Source of the DNA: Cyanobacteria bacterium SIG26
GTDB lineage: Bacteria; Cyanobacteriota; Vampirovibrionia; Gastranaerophilales; Gastranaerophilaceae
Reading direction: 5' to 3'
Length of the DNA: 64,000 nucleotides
Assembly: GCA_015152555.1 (NCBI GenBank)
Contig: SUTS01000007.1
Coordinates: 42,696 to 106,695 of the forward strand
Position 1 is the first letter of the stretch. The number at the start of each line of letters is the position of its first letter. The notes below the pieces were generated by a model. It saw only the letters and a program-made list of their open reading frames with translations, was not told the origin of the DNA and searched no databases. The position numbers and the translations under genes were made by a program. This document shows, piece by piece, positions 34,142 through 41,529 of this stretch.

Positions 34142-34384
34142 ATGGCAGGTATAGTAAATTTTTTATCAAATGTATTCCAATCACCAAATGTAAAAACTGC
34201 AGTTCCTGTAGTGAGACATTCCACAAGTGAAAATCCATATAGTAACAATCCGTTTGTAAATTACAATGGAAATAGATATAACCAATTTTATGCTCAAAAC
34301 AAACCTGTAAAAGGTGGTTATTTTGCAGGTTATTATAACGGCAAACAAAATATTGTTGGGCGTCGTTTATTTATTGAAGTTTAG
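34142..34384 (+). CDS. hypothetical 80-aa Asn/Tyr-rich protein
   Basis: No known domain. Asn/Tyr-rich middle (NPFVNYNGNRYNQFYAQN) and a Gly/Tyr-rich end (GGYFAGYYNGKQNIVGRR); no signal peptide. TGTTATAAT at 34077-34085 is a likely extended -10, AGAAAGG a ribosome site, and a strong terminator follows, so it is expressed as a single gene. The low-complexity composition suits a surface or structural peptide. Function is unknown. Confidence 0.65.
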   Translation: MAGIVNFLSNVFQSPNVKTAVPVVRHSTSENPYSNNPFVNYNGNRYNQFYAQNKPVKGGYFAGYYNGKQNIVGRRLFIEV

Positions 34385-34416
34385 GGGTAAAGGATAATAT
34401 AAATTAAATATTGATG

Positions 34417-34452
34417 ATAAAGCCTTCTTGATAAAGAAGGCTTTATTTTTTT
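34417..34452 (+). terminator. Rho-independent terminator of the 80-aa protein gene
   Basis: A perfect 13-bp stem (ATAAAGCCTTCTT and complement) with loop GATA is followed by seven T residues. Confidence 0.92.
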
Positions 34453-34483
34453 GTGGATTATATTATTTATTTTATATACGAAA

Positions 34484-34633
34484 AAAAAGCCGTCTCTAAA
34501 AAAGAACGGCTACCAGACTTGGGGAGGATATATGAAAAACTACCGTTTTCCATATCTATATTCTTAATATCGACAAAAATAAAATTATCTTTAGTTAAAA
34601 CGTAAAAATCTCCTCTATTTGGAGGAGATTTTT
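34484..34633 (+). other. short transcript candidate with 11-codon ORF
   Basis: A small hairpin (GCCGT...ACGGC, 34489-34510) is followed by a strong ribosome site GGGGAGGA and ATG 34532, encoding MKNYRFPYLYS (stop at 34567), then a terminator hairpin at 34604-34633 whose CTCCTC arm could also pair with that ribosome site. It may be a small regulatory RNA or leader peptide, or chance. No larger ORF is present between 34385 and 34672. Confidence 0.3.
34604..34633 (-). terminator. bidirectional terminator after udk-like gene
   Basis: AAAAATCTCCTC (34604-34615) pairs with GAGGAGATTTTT (34622-34633) around a 6-nt loop. It lies ~40 bp after the minus-strand stop at 34673; the A/T flanks allow use from both strands. 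Confidence 0.75.
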
Positions 34634-34672
34634 ATCTCTTATAATGCTTAAAACCCTCTAGCTATAAGGTTT

Positions 34673-35509
34673 TTAATATTCAATATTTTTTAGTGCATAG
34701 AATATTTTGTCAGTAATTTTTTGGATATATTCCTGACTAACAAGTCCGTTGATTACGGCATCAGCAAATTCATAAGCCGGTCTGATATATTGTTGTGCGG
34801 TTTTGTTTACATCCGCAAATTGTAAGTCTGCAGCTTCACCTGTTTTTCCGCGTTGAGCCGCACGCTTGTACCAACGATCTTTAATAACTTCCAATGGGGT
34901 GAATACATAAACTTTTACATCCATAATATCTCTAACACCTTCATTTAGTACATAAAGTCCTTCTGTTAGGATAACTTTTGCAGGCTTTTTTTCATCTCCG
35001 TCCGGATGAGATTCGCATGTTACAAAATCATATCGAGGTGATTTTATTGTTAAGCCCTCTTTTAGCGCAACTAAATGGTTTTTCATAAGGTTTAAGTCTA
35101 TAACATCCGGTGTGTCAAAGCTGAAACCTGTTTTAAATAAAGCTTCATAACTTCCTGCTTCTTGCAATTCTTTTGATGTGTCTTTGTAGTAATCATCACA
35201 ACGGATAACTGTATAAATACCTTCTTTATTATCTTTTACGCATGCTTTGATTGTGTTATCTACAAAAACGGTTTTTCCGGATGCGCTTTCTCCTGTGATA
35301 CCAATTAAAAATGTGCGTTTCTTTTCTTGAACAACTTTTCTTGCAATATTCATTATCAAGTTGTCTGAGATTTTTAAAAATAATGGTTGGTCTTCTTTTT
35401 TATCTTCTTCCAAGATGCCTTTTAAACTCGCAACAATTTGCGAAATAATTTCCATGTCTCGTCGGTTAGAATAGTAGTCGTAGCTTGTCATTTCAAAATC
35501 TTTTAACAT
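34673..35509 (-). CDS. uridine kinase-like P-loop kinase
   Basis: 278 aa. The P-loop GITGESASGKTVF is near residue 70, then the substrate-side motif RCDDYYKD and a GLYVL lid region, all as in the phosphoribulokinase/uridine kinase family. It is longer than E. coli Udk (213 aa) because of a ~60-residue N-terminal helical extension. It probably phosphorylates uridine or a related nucleoside or pentose with ATP. The start is ATG 35509 (GAGGAAG site four bases upstream) rather than the in-frame ATG 35527. Confidence 0.8.
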   Translation of the reverse strand: MLKDFEMTSYDYYSNRRDMEIISQIVASLKGILEEDKKEDQPLFLKISDNLIMNIARKVVQEKKRTFLIGITGESASGKTVFVDNTIKACVKDNKEGIYTVIRCDDYYKDTSKELQEAGSYEALFKTGFSFDTPDVIDLNLMKNHLVALKEGLTIKSPRYDFVTCESHPDGDEKKPAKVILTEGLYVLNEGVRDIMDVKVYVFTPLEVIKDRWYKRAAQRGKTGEAADLQFADVNKTAQQYIRPAYEFADAVINGLVSQEYIQKITDKIFYALKNIEY

Positions 35510-35579
35510 ATACTTCCTCTTTTGCAAATATGGTAATATTCTACTTTAAAATTTTTTAAAGCTCTACAAAAGATGAAAT

Positions 35580-35630
35580 TTTGTAACAAAATCTTTAAAT
35601 TATTAAAGTTTTTCAAATTTGTTCCGATTA
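35580..35630 (+). promoter_or_regulatory. sigma-28 promoter with TTTGTAAC half-site
   Basis: TAAAGTTT (35604-35611), an 11-bp spacer and TCCGATTA (35623-35630) form a sigma-28 type promoter. TTTGTAAC (35580-35587) ends 16 bp upstream of the -35; the second HLR1 half-site is degenerate. Confidence 0.6.
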
Positions 35631-35665
35631 ATATCTTGTGAAGATAATTAAGGAGTATAAAATTT

Positions 35666-35839
35666 ATGTATCAAGATGAGATTTTTGAAAATGCTTTAAA
35701 AGAAGCAAAAGATGAGAGCTTAAGAGAATTAAAATCCGAAGTAAAAACGGTAGAAATGATTGTTGAACGCTTACTAACTCAATTGTTGGAATGCACATCC
35801 TCCGTTTCAGAACGAGATTTCCACGTTTGTGGTGTATAA
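35666..35839 (+). CDS. 57-aa acidic helical protein under sigma-28 control
   Basis: Starts MYQDEIFENALKEAKDESL with an AGGAG ribosome site ten bases upstream and ends ERDFHVCGV. Amphipathic helical pattern, two cysteines, no signal peptide. The sigma-28 promoter 36 bp upstream makes a real gene likely despite its size. It could be a small flagellar chaperone or anti-sigma type regulator, but I see no FlgM or FliT motif. Confidence 0.6.
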   Translation: MYQDEIFENALKEAKDESLRELKSEVKTVEMIVERLLTQLLECTSSVSERDFHVCGV

Positions 35840-35942
35840 GCTGTTAGATGAAAGATATGTATGAAAGAAAGAGCCGTAGTGATACGGCTCTTAAATTTGG
35901 GATATATTTGGGAGATTTGAGATTTTAAGCGTATAAAATGTT

Positions 35943-35965
35943 GAATACTATTTGTATTCTTTTTT
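35943..35965 (+). terminator. terminator after the 57-aa protein gene
   Basis: GAATAC-TATTT-GTATTC hairpin with six T residues. A stronger GC hairpin without a T-run (AAGAGCCGTA with TACGGCTCTT, 35869-35892) precedes it. Confidence 0.65.
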
Positions 35966-36105
35966 ATTTATGAGGTCTTAAATACGGAAAAAGCAGAAAG
36001 ATTTAATCTTTTAATACTTTGGTATAGATTAAATATTGCTTCGTATAAATTAAGAATTTACCGTTCTTACTTTCCCCTATTCAAGTGTGTTCCCCTGTAT
36101 ATTAT
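35966..36105 (-). ncRNA. candidate non-coding RNA (no ORF, promoter-like element upstream)
   Basis: On the minus strand an element ACTTTAATAATATACAGGGG (36111-36092), with TTAAGAAATGTAAAC 41 bp upstream (36151-36165), resembles the promoters of 36233 and 37085, but no start codon with a usable frame follows. The following ~130 bp contains an 8-bp inverted repeat (ATTTAATC...GATTAAAT). Together with two hairpins it fills the 35840-36232 gap. It could be a small RNA; evidence is indirect. Confidence 0.3.
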
Positions 36106-36164
36106 TAAAGTATTTTTTTCTAAAATAATTGCGTTTTATTCTTAAAAATATTAAGAAATGTAAA

Positions 36165-36191
36165 CAGCCAAGCTTTAAGTATGCTTGGCTG
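36165..36191 (-). terminator. terminator of the 36233-36913 gene
   Basis: CAGCCAAGC and GCTTGGCTG form a 9-bp stem after the minus-strand stop at 36233, followed by a T-rich stretch on that strand. Confidence 0.75.
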
Positions 36192-36232
36192 CGTATTGAT
36201 TGTTATTTAAGGTGAGATATTTTATTTAAATA

Positions 36233-36913
36233 TTAAGCTTTGCCACCAAATATTTGTTTTAATGAATCTTGTTGTTGAGTTTTCCATTCGTATTCTGCGT
36301 TCATGTTTGCATATATTTCTTCTTTTGCTTGTTGACGTTCTGAATATGTTTTTCCTGTGAAGGCGCTTGTTAGTAAATAGCCTACACCATATCCTACGAT
36401 GGCTCCTATAGGACCAAGTAATCCGCCGATAGCTCCGCCGATTGCAGCACCACCGAGTTTAGCTCCTTCTTTACCTATTTCTTTCATCCCTTCGCCAAAT
36501 CCGCCATTAGCAAAAGCTGAACATATAGTTGGTACAGCACAAGCCACAGCTAATACGTTTCCTACTACCGGAACCGCTTTACCTAAACCCTTAGCTGCGC
36601 CTAATATTTTTCCGCCAATTGATGTTCCACCTTTCCATCCGGCTGTTATAGCCGCCCCTGTAGCTTTGAAGCCACTGCCGATTGATTTGAAAATTCCGCC
36701 ACTTGCAGCTTTGCTCGTTTCTAGGGCTTTGCCGCCACCTTTAATTGCTTGCCAAATTCTTGAACCGGTTGAAGCTCCTTTTGAAGCTTGAAAAGCTGTT
36801 TTTGTTCCGTTAACAAGTGCTGTTGCTCCGCCTTCTGAAAATAAAATGTGAGGAGTAGCTTTTGCACCTCTCCAAATATAACCTAAACCTTTTCCAATCG
36901 CATTTACTGCCAT
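36233..36913 (-). CDS. glycine-zipper protein, paralog 1
   Basis: 226 aa from ATG 36913 (AAGGTAGG site); an upstream in-frame ATG 36940 is not needed. The N-terminus MAVNAIGKGLGYIWRGAKAT is nearly repeated in the neighbour at 37085. Gly/Ala-rich body with a central hydrophobic stretch (VVGNVLAVACAVPTICSAFA) and a glycine zipper (GGAAIGGAIGGLLGPIGAIV), then a polar tail. Glycine zippers pack helices in membranes and occur in pore-forming or phage tape-like proteins. No signal peptide; if exported, the route is non-Sec. Promoter of the CTTAAT/N40 class. Function is unknown. Confidence 0.7.
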   Translation of the reverse strand: MAVNAIGKGLGYIWRGAKATPHILFSEGGATALVNGTKTAFQASKGASTGSRIWQAIKGGGKALETSKAASGGIFKSIGSGFKATGAAITAGWKGGTSIGGKILGAAKGLGKAVPVVGNVLAVACAVPTICSAFANGGFGEGMKEIGKEGAKLGGAAIGGAIGGLLGPIGAIVGYGVGYLLTSAFTGKTYSERQQAKEEIYANMNAEYEWKTQQQDSLKQIFGGKA

Positions 36914-36940
36914 AATTAACCTACCTTTTTTAAATAACAA

Positions 36941-37013
36941 CCTTTACATATATATAAAGGTTTTTTTGATTTAGTAATTGACTAAATTCCCACAAGTGTT
37001 AAGAAATATTAAG
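36941..37013 (-). promoter_or_regulatory. CTTAAT-repeat/N40/TTTATA promoter (copy C)
   Basis: CTTAATATTTCTTAA (37013-36999, minus) is followed after exactly 40 bp by TTTATATATATGTAAAGG (from 36958). The -10 part is also an inverted repeat (AACCTTTA...TAAAGGTT). Confidence 0.6.
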
Positions 37014-37037
37014 ACCGAGTTTCATAAACTCGGTCTT
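37011..37037 (-). terminator. terminator of glycine-zipper paralog 2
   Basis: AAGACCGAGTTT pairs with AAACTCGGTCTT (12 bp, 3-nt loop) downstream of the minus-strand stop at 37085. Its T-rich tail overlaps the upstream element of copy C. Confidence 0.8.
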
Positions 37038-37084
37038 ATTGGTTGTTATTGTTACTTATGGTCTTTTATGTTTGGTTGTTTTTA

Positions 37085-37909
37085 TTAGATGTATGTATCA
37101 AATCCCATTTGTCTTCTTAGGATATCTTGTTCATAAGGATTTTGAACTACTCTTGTTTGATACGCGTAGGTGTTTTTGTATGCGTTGGTATCAATTGAGC
37201 CACCGTTTGCGTAAGGATTGAATGTTGCCTGTTGTACATTTTGGAATTGTTGAAGTTGAGCTTCTTGCTCTGCTAATAACTGTTCAGCTTCAGCTTGTTT
37301 TTCACTTGCAGATTTGCCTGTGAATAGGCTACCTACGAATGAACCTGCCATCCACCCTAACATTGTACCAAATGGAGGGATAAATGCTGAACCGATTGCC
37401 GCACCGATAGCACCTGCGCCGAGTTTAACGCCTTCTTTACCTATTTCTTTAATACCGCCGATTATACCTTCGTTTTTAAATGCTGTTACAACAGTTGGAA
37501 CTGCTCCGGCAACCATTATTGCTGTACCTAGTGCCGGCATTGCTTTACTAAGGTTTCCGCCAATACCTTTAAGACCTCCCAAAAGGCTACTTTTACCTGC
37601 TTCTTTTGCTGCTGTTGCACCGGCTTTCCAGCTAGAACTTAATGCTTTTGGTCCAAGATTGCTCATTTGTTTTGAGAATGCTTTCCATAATCCGCCACTA
37701 GCTGCTTTATTAGCTTCCAATGCTTTTCCACCACGTTTCAATCCGTTCCATAATGTTCCTGTGATTGTTGAGCTTGTTGATTGTCTTAAACCTCTGTTTA
37801 CACCTGTAACTAAAGCTCTTGCTCCACCCTCTGAAGCGATTAAATGAGGAGTAGCTTTAAGTCCACGCCATGCATAACTTAAACCTTTACCAATAATGTT
37901 TGCTACCAT
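37085..37909 (-). CDS. glycine-zipper protein, paralog 2
   Basis: 274 aa, paralogous to the 36233 protein: shared IIGKGLSYAWRGLKATPHL start, SEGGARALV, GGKALEANKAASGGL, VPTVVTAF, IGKEGVKLG and the zipper GAGAIGAAIGSAF. A longer C-terminal tail carries a Gln/Glu/Ala helix (EKQAEAEQLLAEQEAQLQQF) and an Asn/Tyr-rich end. No Sec signal. The two genes are adjacent, in the same orientation, each with its own promoter of the same unusual type and its own terminator, so they are a duplicated co-regulated pair rather than an operon. Candidate secreted or membrane-active effector; unproven. Confidence 0.72.
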   Translation of the reverse strand: MVANIIGKGLSYAWRGLKATPHLIASEGGARALVTGVNRGLRQSTSSTITGTLWNGLKRGGKALEANKAASGGLWKAFSKQMSNLGPKALSSSWKAGATAAKEAGKSSLLGGLKGIGGNLSKAMPALGTAIMVAGAVPTVVTAFKNEGIIGGIKEIGKEGVKLGAGAIGAAIGSAFIPPFGTMLGWMAGSFVGSLFTGKSASEKQAEAEQLLAEQEAQLQQFQNVQQATFNPYANGGSIDTNAYKNTYAYQTRVVQNPYEQDILRRQMGFDTYI

Positions 37910-37941
37910 AATTGACCACCTTACAATAAATATTTACTAAC

Positions 37942-38012
37942 CTTACACATTTATAAAAAAAAATACCACCAAGAAATTGCTAAATTTTTAAATTGTATTA
38001 AGAAATATTAAG
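37942..38012 (-). promoter_or_regulatory. CTTAAT-repeat/N40/TTTATA promoter (copy D)
   Basis: CTTAATATTTCTTAA (38012-37998, minus), 40 bp, then TTTATAAATGTGTAAGG (from 37957). In this copy the second CTTAAT repeat is complete (CTTAAT-N4-CTTAAT). Confidence 0.6.
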
Positions 38013-38115
38013 TTGATACCTTGGATAATCGTTTTGTAGTCTTTATTTATACTTGATTATAAAATATATTTAATCTAAAATAATTTTGCTGTGCAGTAAA
38101 AGAAAAGGGGCTAAA

Positions 38116-39381
38116 ATGCTTGATATTAAAGTTATTAGAGAAAATCCGGAAAAGATAAATGAACTTTTAAGAAGAAGAAATCCGGAGTTATCAATAGATG
38201 AAGTTATAAAAATTGATGAAGATAGAAGAAGAATTCAAACCCAAGCTGATGAACTTAGAGCTAAACGTAAGAATGAATCTCAAAAAATAGGGATGATGAA
38301 GAAAAATGGCGAAAATACAGATGTCATTCAAGAAGAAGTTCGTAAGTTAGGTGATGAAATCAAAGAATTAGAAGATAAACAAAACGAGCTTGATGCAAAA
38401 CAACGTGAGATACTTTTACATACTCCAAACATCCCTGATGAAACAACTCCTGTTGGTACATCTGAAGAGGATAATGTTATTGTTTCAACTTGGGGTAATC
38501 CTACTGAATTTAATTTTGATCCTAAAGCGCATTGGGATTTATGTGAAGAAAAAAACTTGGTTGATTTTGAGCGAGGTGTAAAAATATCTCAATCAAGATT
38601 TACTCTTTATAGAGGTAAAGGTGCAAGGTTGGAGCGTGCAATTATTAATTTCTTCTTAGATCAACATACTGAAAACGAAGGTTATGAGGAAATTCTACCT
38701 CCATTTATGGCTAATGCTGCTACAATGACGGGTACAGGACAATTGCCTAAATTCAAAGAAGACATGTATAAATGTGTTGATGAAGATTTATATTTAATTC
38801 CAACGGCTGAAGTTCCTGTGACAAATATTTATTCAGGTGAGATTTTATCAGAAGATGAGCTTCCAAAATATATGACGGCGTATACTCCATGTTTTAGACG
38901 TGAAGCCGGTTCTGCGGGTAAAGATACTCGTGGTTTAATTCGAGTTCACCAATTCAATAAAGTTGAAATGGTTAAATATACAACTCCAGAAACTTCTGCA
39001 GAAGAACATGAAAAGCTTACGGCAGATGGTGAGAGAATGTTACAACTTTTAGGCTTGCCATATAGAAAAGTAGCTTTGTGTACTGCTGATATTGGTTTTT
39101 CAGCTAATAAATGTTGGGATTTAGAGGTTTGGATGCCGTCTTACGGTACTTATAAAGAAATTTCAAGCTGTTCTAACTTTGGCGATTACCAAGCAAGACG
39201 TGCAAATATCCGTTATAAAGATAAAGAAACCGGTAAAACTAAATTTGTACACACTATCAATGGTTCTGGGCTTGCTGTTGGCAGAACATTTGCTGCTATT
39301 GTGGAAAACTTCCAACAAGAAGATGGAACTATTATTATCCCTGAAGTATTAAGAAAATACACAGGATTTGATACAATCTAG
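38116..39381 (+). CDS. serS: seryl-tRNA synthetase
   Basis: Class II synthetase. The N-terminal coiled-coil arm ([20 protein letters not shown] onward to ~105) binds tRNA-Ser. Motif 2 is [20 protein letters not shown] and motif 3 is [17 protein letters not shown]. 421 aa is standard. The in-frame ATG at 38086 is replaced by 38116, which matches the family start and has AAAAGGGG upstream. Single gene with its own terminator. Confidence 0.97.
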   Translation: MLDIKVIRENPEKINELLRRRNPELSIDEVIKIDEDRRRIQTQADELRAKRKNESQKIGMMKKNGENTDVIQEEVRKLGDEIKELEDKQNELDAKQREILLHTPNIPDETTPVGTSEEDNVIVSTWGNPTEFNFDPKAHWDLCEEKNLVDFERGVKISQSRFTLYRGKGARLERAIINFFLDQHTENEGYEEILPPFMANAATMTGTGQLPKFKEDMYKCVDEDLYLIPTAEVPVTNIYSGEILSEDELPKYMTAYTPCFRREAGSAGKDTRGLIRVHQFNKVEMVKYTTPETSAEEHEKLTADGERMLQLLGLPYRKVALCTADIGFSANKCWDLEVWMPSYGTYKEISSCSNFGDYQARRANIRYKDKETGKTKFVHTINGSGLAVGRTFAAIVENFQQEDGTIIIPEVLRKYTGFDTI

Positions 39382-39413
39382 GTTAAATGTATAACAGACA
39401 CAACTTTTAAAAT

Positions 39414-39446
39414 AAAAAGACCTAAGAGATTATCTTAGGTCTTTTT
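39414..39446 (+). terminator. terminator between serS and the minus-strand operon
   Basis: A perfect 14-bp stem (AAAAAGACCTAAGA and complement) with a 5-nt loop, flanked by A and T runs; usable by both convergent transcripts. Confidence 0.9.
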
Positions 39447-39465
39447 GAATTGTTAAAATATAAAA

Positions 39466-39897
39466 TTACTTTTCAGATAAAGCTTTTTGAACTGCTTCAA
39501 ATAATTTACGGCTACTTTTTATTTCTTCTGCTTTATGTTCAGCTTTAATTACCAAATCTTCAATGGTATTAACTGGGTTTTTAAATAACCTAGAAAATAA
39601 ACCTTCATGAAAAGAATCGGCATAAGGGGTTAGGTCTTGTTGAAAATTTACTTTTTCTGCAGTCTTATTAACTCTTCGTTCAGCTAAATTTGCCCAAAGT
39701 CTGCCATTTTCGTTAGTTCCCAAATAAATATCTACGATATCATTTTTATTAGCTCTTTCGAAGATTCTTTCCAATCTTATAATATCATTACCATTTTTTA
39801 CTCGTTCTGATAAAATTCTACTAAAATTGCTGCTGTTAATATTTATAGCCATACCAAATTGTGGGTTATGGTTTTGTGTATTTAAGTTTAATTGCAT
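39466..39897 (-). CDS. MQLNLNTQ-type small protein, member 4 of operon
   Basis: 143 aa, last gene of a four-gene minus-strand operon. The leader MQLNLNTQNHNPQFGMAINI matches the others in the set. The body has a helix, then NDIVDIYLGTNENGRLWANLAE, and a C-terminal helix with IEDLVIKAEHKAEEIKS, the same small domain as in 40308 and 40690. It overlaps the upstream gene by 10 bp. No signal peptide, membrane helix or known domain. Confidence 0.65.
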   Translation of the reverse strand: MQLNLNTQNHNPQFGMAININSSNFSRILSERVKNGNDIIRLERIFERANKNDIVDIYLGTNENGRLWANLAERRVNKTAEKVNFQQDLTPYADSFHEGLFSRLFKNPVNTIEDLVIKAEHKAEEIKSSRKLFEAVQKALSEK

Positions 39898-40289
39898 TTT
39901 GGTCTTCTACCTTTCTTTTTTTTGGGTTTTAAGTGCGGGAATTTTGCTTCAGCTTCTTTTATTGAAGCGTGAAGTTCATCTGCTTTTTGTGCTAATCCTT
40001 TTAAAAACGGCAAAGGACTTTTTTTGAAAATCCACCATCCTGGAGATTCTGTTTGATGTCCAAATGGTCGTCCATTATCGTATCTAAATTTGGAGTACAT
40101 TGAAGTTGAAATCAGATCAATTTCTATATTTACAGGGTTTTTTTCTTGAGATTTAAATATCAGATTTAATTCTGGCTTGTGTTTAGGGTTCAATCTTAGT
40201 GCAATTGCTCGTTCAAAACTTTCAGGTTCAAGAATTTTAAATGCCCCAAAATTTAATTTATTAGATTGTATGTTGTAATTAACTTGCAT
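39888..40289 (-). CDS. MQVNYNIQ-type small protein, member 3 of operon
   Basis: 133 aa. Leader MQVNYNIQSNKLNFGAFKI. The body shows PVNIEIDLISTSMYSKFRYD, a Trp/Pro segment (ESPGWWIFKKSPLPFLKG) and a C-terminal helix (AQKADELHASIKEAEAKFP) ending in a Lys/Arg cluster (KPKKKKGRRPK). This is the most divergent of the four operon members, with a basic tail that could bind nucleic acid or membrane. Function is unknown. Confidence 0.65.
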   Translation of the reverse strand: MQVNYNIQSNKLNFGAFKILEPESFERAIALRLNPKHKPELNLIFKSQEKNPVNIEIDLISTSMYSKFRYDNGRPFGHQTESPGWWIFKKSPLPFLKGLAQKADELHASIKEAEAKFPHLKPKKKKGRRPKCN

Positions 40290-40307
40290 AGCTTTTACTC
40301 CGATATT

Positions 40308-40679
40308 TTAATATTTCATTTCTGTATTTTGATAATATAGCTCTTTTCCCCATTTTTCAGCTTGTTTTACTTTCTTTTCAATAAATCTTACAGGAGATGT
40401 TATATGTTTTAAAATAGGGTTTTCTTTAAAAGTATGAGGCAACCAACCAAATTTACGTGGTTTGGTTTGAGCTAAAGTCGCGCTTAGGTTACCTTTTTCA
40501 TCAATAAACAAATCTACATCAACAACTTTATTTTTTGCAGCACGCTCTACAAGTTTTTCGTATTTTGCCCAAGCTGTTGTATTCATGCGTTTGCTCATAA
40601 TCTCAGGTAGCTTTGTGCAAGATGAGGTTATTGAAGTGAAATTTGGTTGTTTATATTGTGTGGTAAAATTTATTTGCAT
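40308..40679 (-). CDS. MQINFTTQ-type small protein, member 2 of operon
   Basis: 123 aa. Leader MQINFTTQYKQPNFTSITS. Body: YEKLVERAAKNKVVDVDLFI, DEKGNLSATLAQ, then FIEKKVKQAEKWGKELYYQ. The order helix, NKVxDVxLF strand, GxLxAxLA strand and KxAExxxxEL helix equals that of members 1 and 4. 18-bp and 10-bp gaps to neighbours indicate one transcript. No known domain. Confidence 0.65.
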   Translation of the reverse strand: MQINFTTQYKQPNFTSITSSCTKLPEIMSKRMNTTAWAKYEKLVERAAKNKVVDVDLFIDEKGNLSATLAQTKPRKFGWLPHTFKENPILKHITSPVRFIEKKVKQAEKWGKELYYQNTEMKY

Positions 40680-40689
40680 TTTCTACCTT

Positions 40690-41367
40690 CTATTCTACTA
40701 CTTTCGCCATAATATCATCTACATAGTTAGGATTAGTTTCGATATCCAATGCATTTTCTTTAACTCTTAGATTGTCCGCATATTTAACTGCATCTTCAAT
40801 CGGTGTTAGAGTAGAATTGAACATACCTTGTTTAAATTCTTTTGAACCGACAACTGCAGACACTCTCTTTGACAGGTTTGTGAATAAATTTACTTTTGGT
40901 ATACCATTAATATTTGCCATATTAGCTATTTTGTTAAAACGTTTAATTGCGTCTTGTGATTTTATAACCCCTTTATATAATACGTCTTTTACAGGTTCTA
41001 AATCAATTTCTATTTTGTCTACAACATCTTGATATGGGGTATCTGATTTTTCGAGTTCTAATTCTTCTGTTCTTAATCTTAGGTCATCAGCATATTTTTC
41101 TGCATTTTTAATAGCTTTTAATAATATTTTTGGATTTCTTGTACGAACACTTTCTGCACCCACTTGAACAACGAATTTATCATCATTTCTTGATACAAAA
41201 ATATCTGCAACTTTATTATTAGCTTGTCTTCTTATGATTTGGTCAAATTCAATCCAATCTCTCATTTTTTGAAATGAATTTGCAACAAGATTTGCAGCTT
41301 CCCTATCTACTTTTACTGCCATACCGAATGATTGTTGTGGGGTTGTGTTTAAATTTCTAATTTGCAT
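40690..41367 (-). CDS. MQIRNLNT-type protein with two tandem copies of the operon domain, member 1
   Basis: 225 aa, first gene of the operon. Leader MQIRNLNTTPQQSFGMAVKV. Two repeats are visible, ~40-108 (NNKVADIFVSRNDDKFVVQV, then AEKYADDLRL) and ~140-210 (IPKVNLFTNLSKRVSAVVG, then AVKYADNLRV), each a version of the domain found once in members 2 and 4. The operon thus looks built by repeated domain duplication. No export signal or known fold. It is divergent from the Ski2-like helicase gene. Confidence 0.68.
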   Translation of the reverse strand: MQIRNLNTTPQQSFGMAVKVDREAANLVANSFQKMRDWIEFDQIIRRQANNKVADIFVSRNDDKFVVQVGAESVRTRNPKILLKAIKNAEKYADDLRLRTEELELEKSDTPYQDVVDKIEIDLEPVKDVLYKGVIKSQDAIKRFNKIANMANINGIPKVNLFTNLSKRVSAVVGSKEFKQGMFNSTLTPIEDAVKYADNLRVKENALDIETNPNYVDDIMAKVVE

Positions 41368-41529
41368 ATTTGTCTACTCCTTTATTTATAAGCTTAGTGT
41401 AAGTAAATTGTTTAATGTGTGTGATAATTTTATTTTGACGTAAATTTTTGAAATTGTAACAAAAGTATACAATTCTAAGAAATGTGTTATAATATAAATA
41501 AGAATAGCTTTAAAAAGGACAGTATTTAT

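Noticed and set aside
36399..36791. Pro/Ala-rich ORF on the plus strand opposite the glycine-zipper gene
   Set aside because: Pro/Ala richness is the mirror of Gly-rich codons in the real minus-strand gene; the same applies to 37314-37847.
39998..40300. Idea that the small-protein operon is a toxin-antitoxin module
   Set aside because: Four genes with one shared domain, no known toxin or antitoxin motif, and sizes and overlaps not typical of a pair; kept as unknown.
41440..41493. HLR1 box before the helicase gene (ATTGTAAC)
   Set aside because: Only one half-site fits; the second (AAGTATAC) deviates at too many positions.
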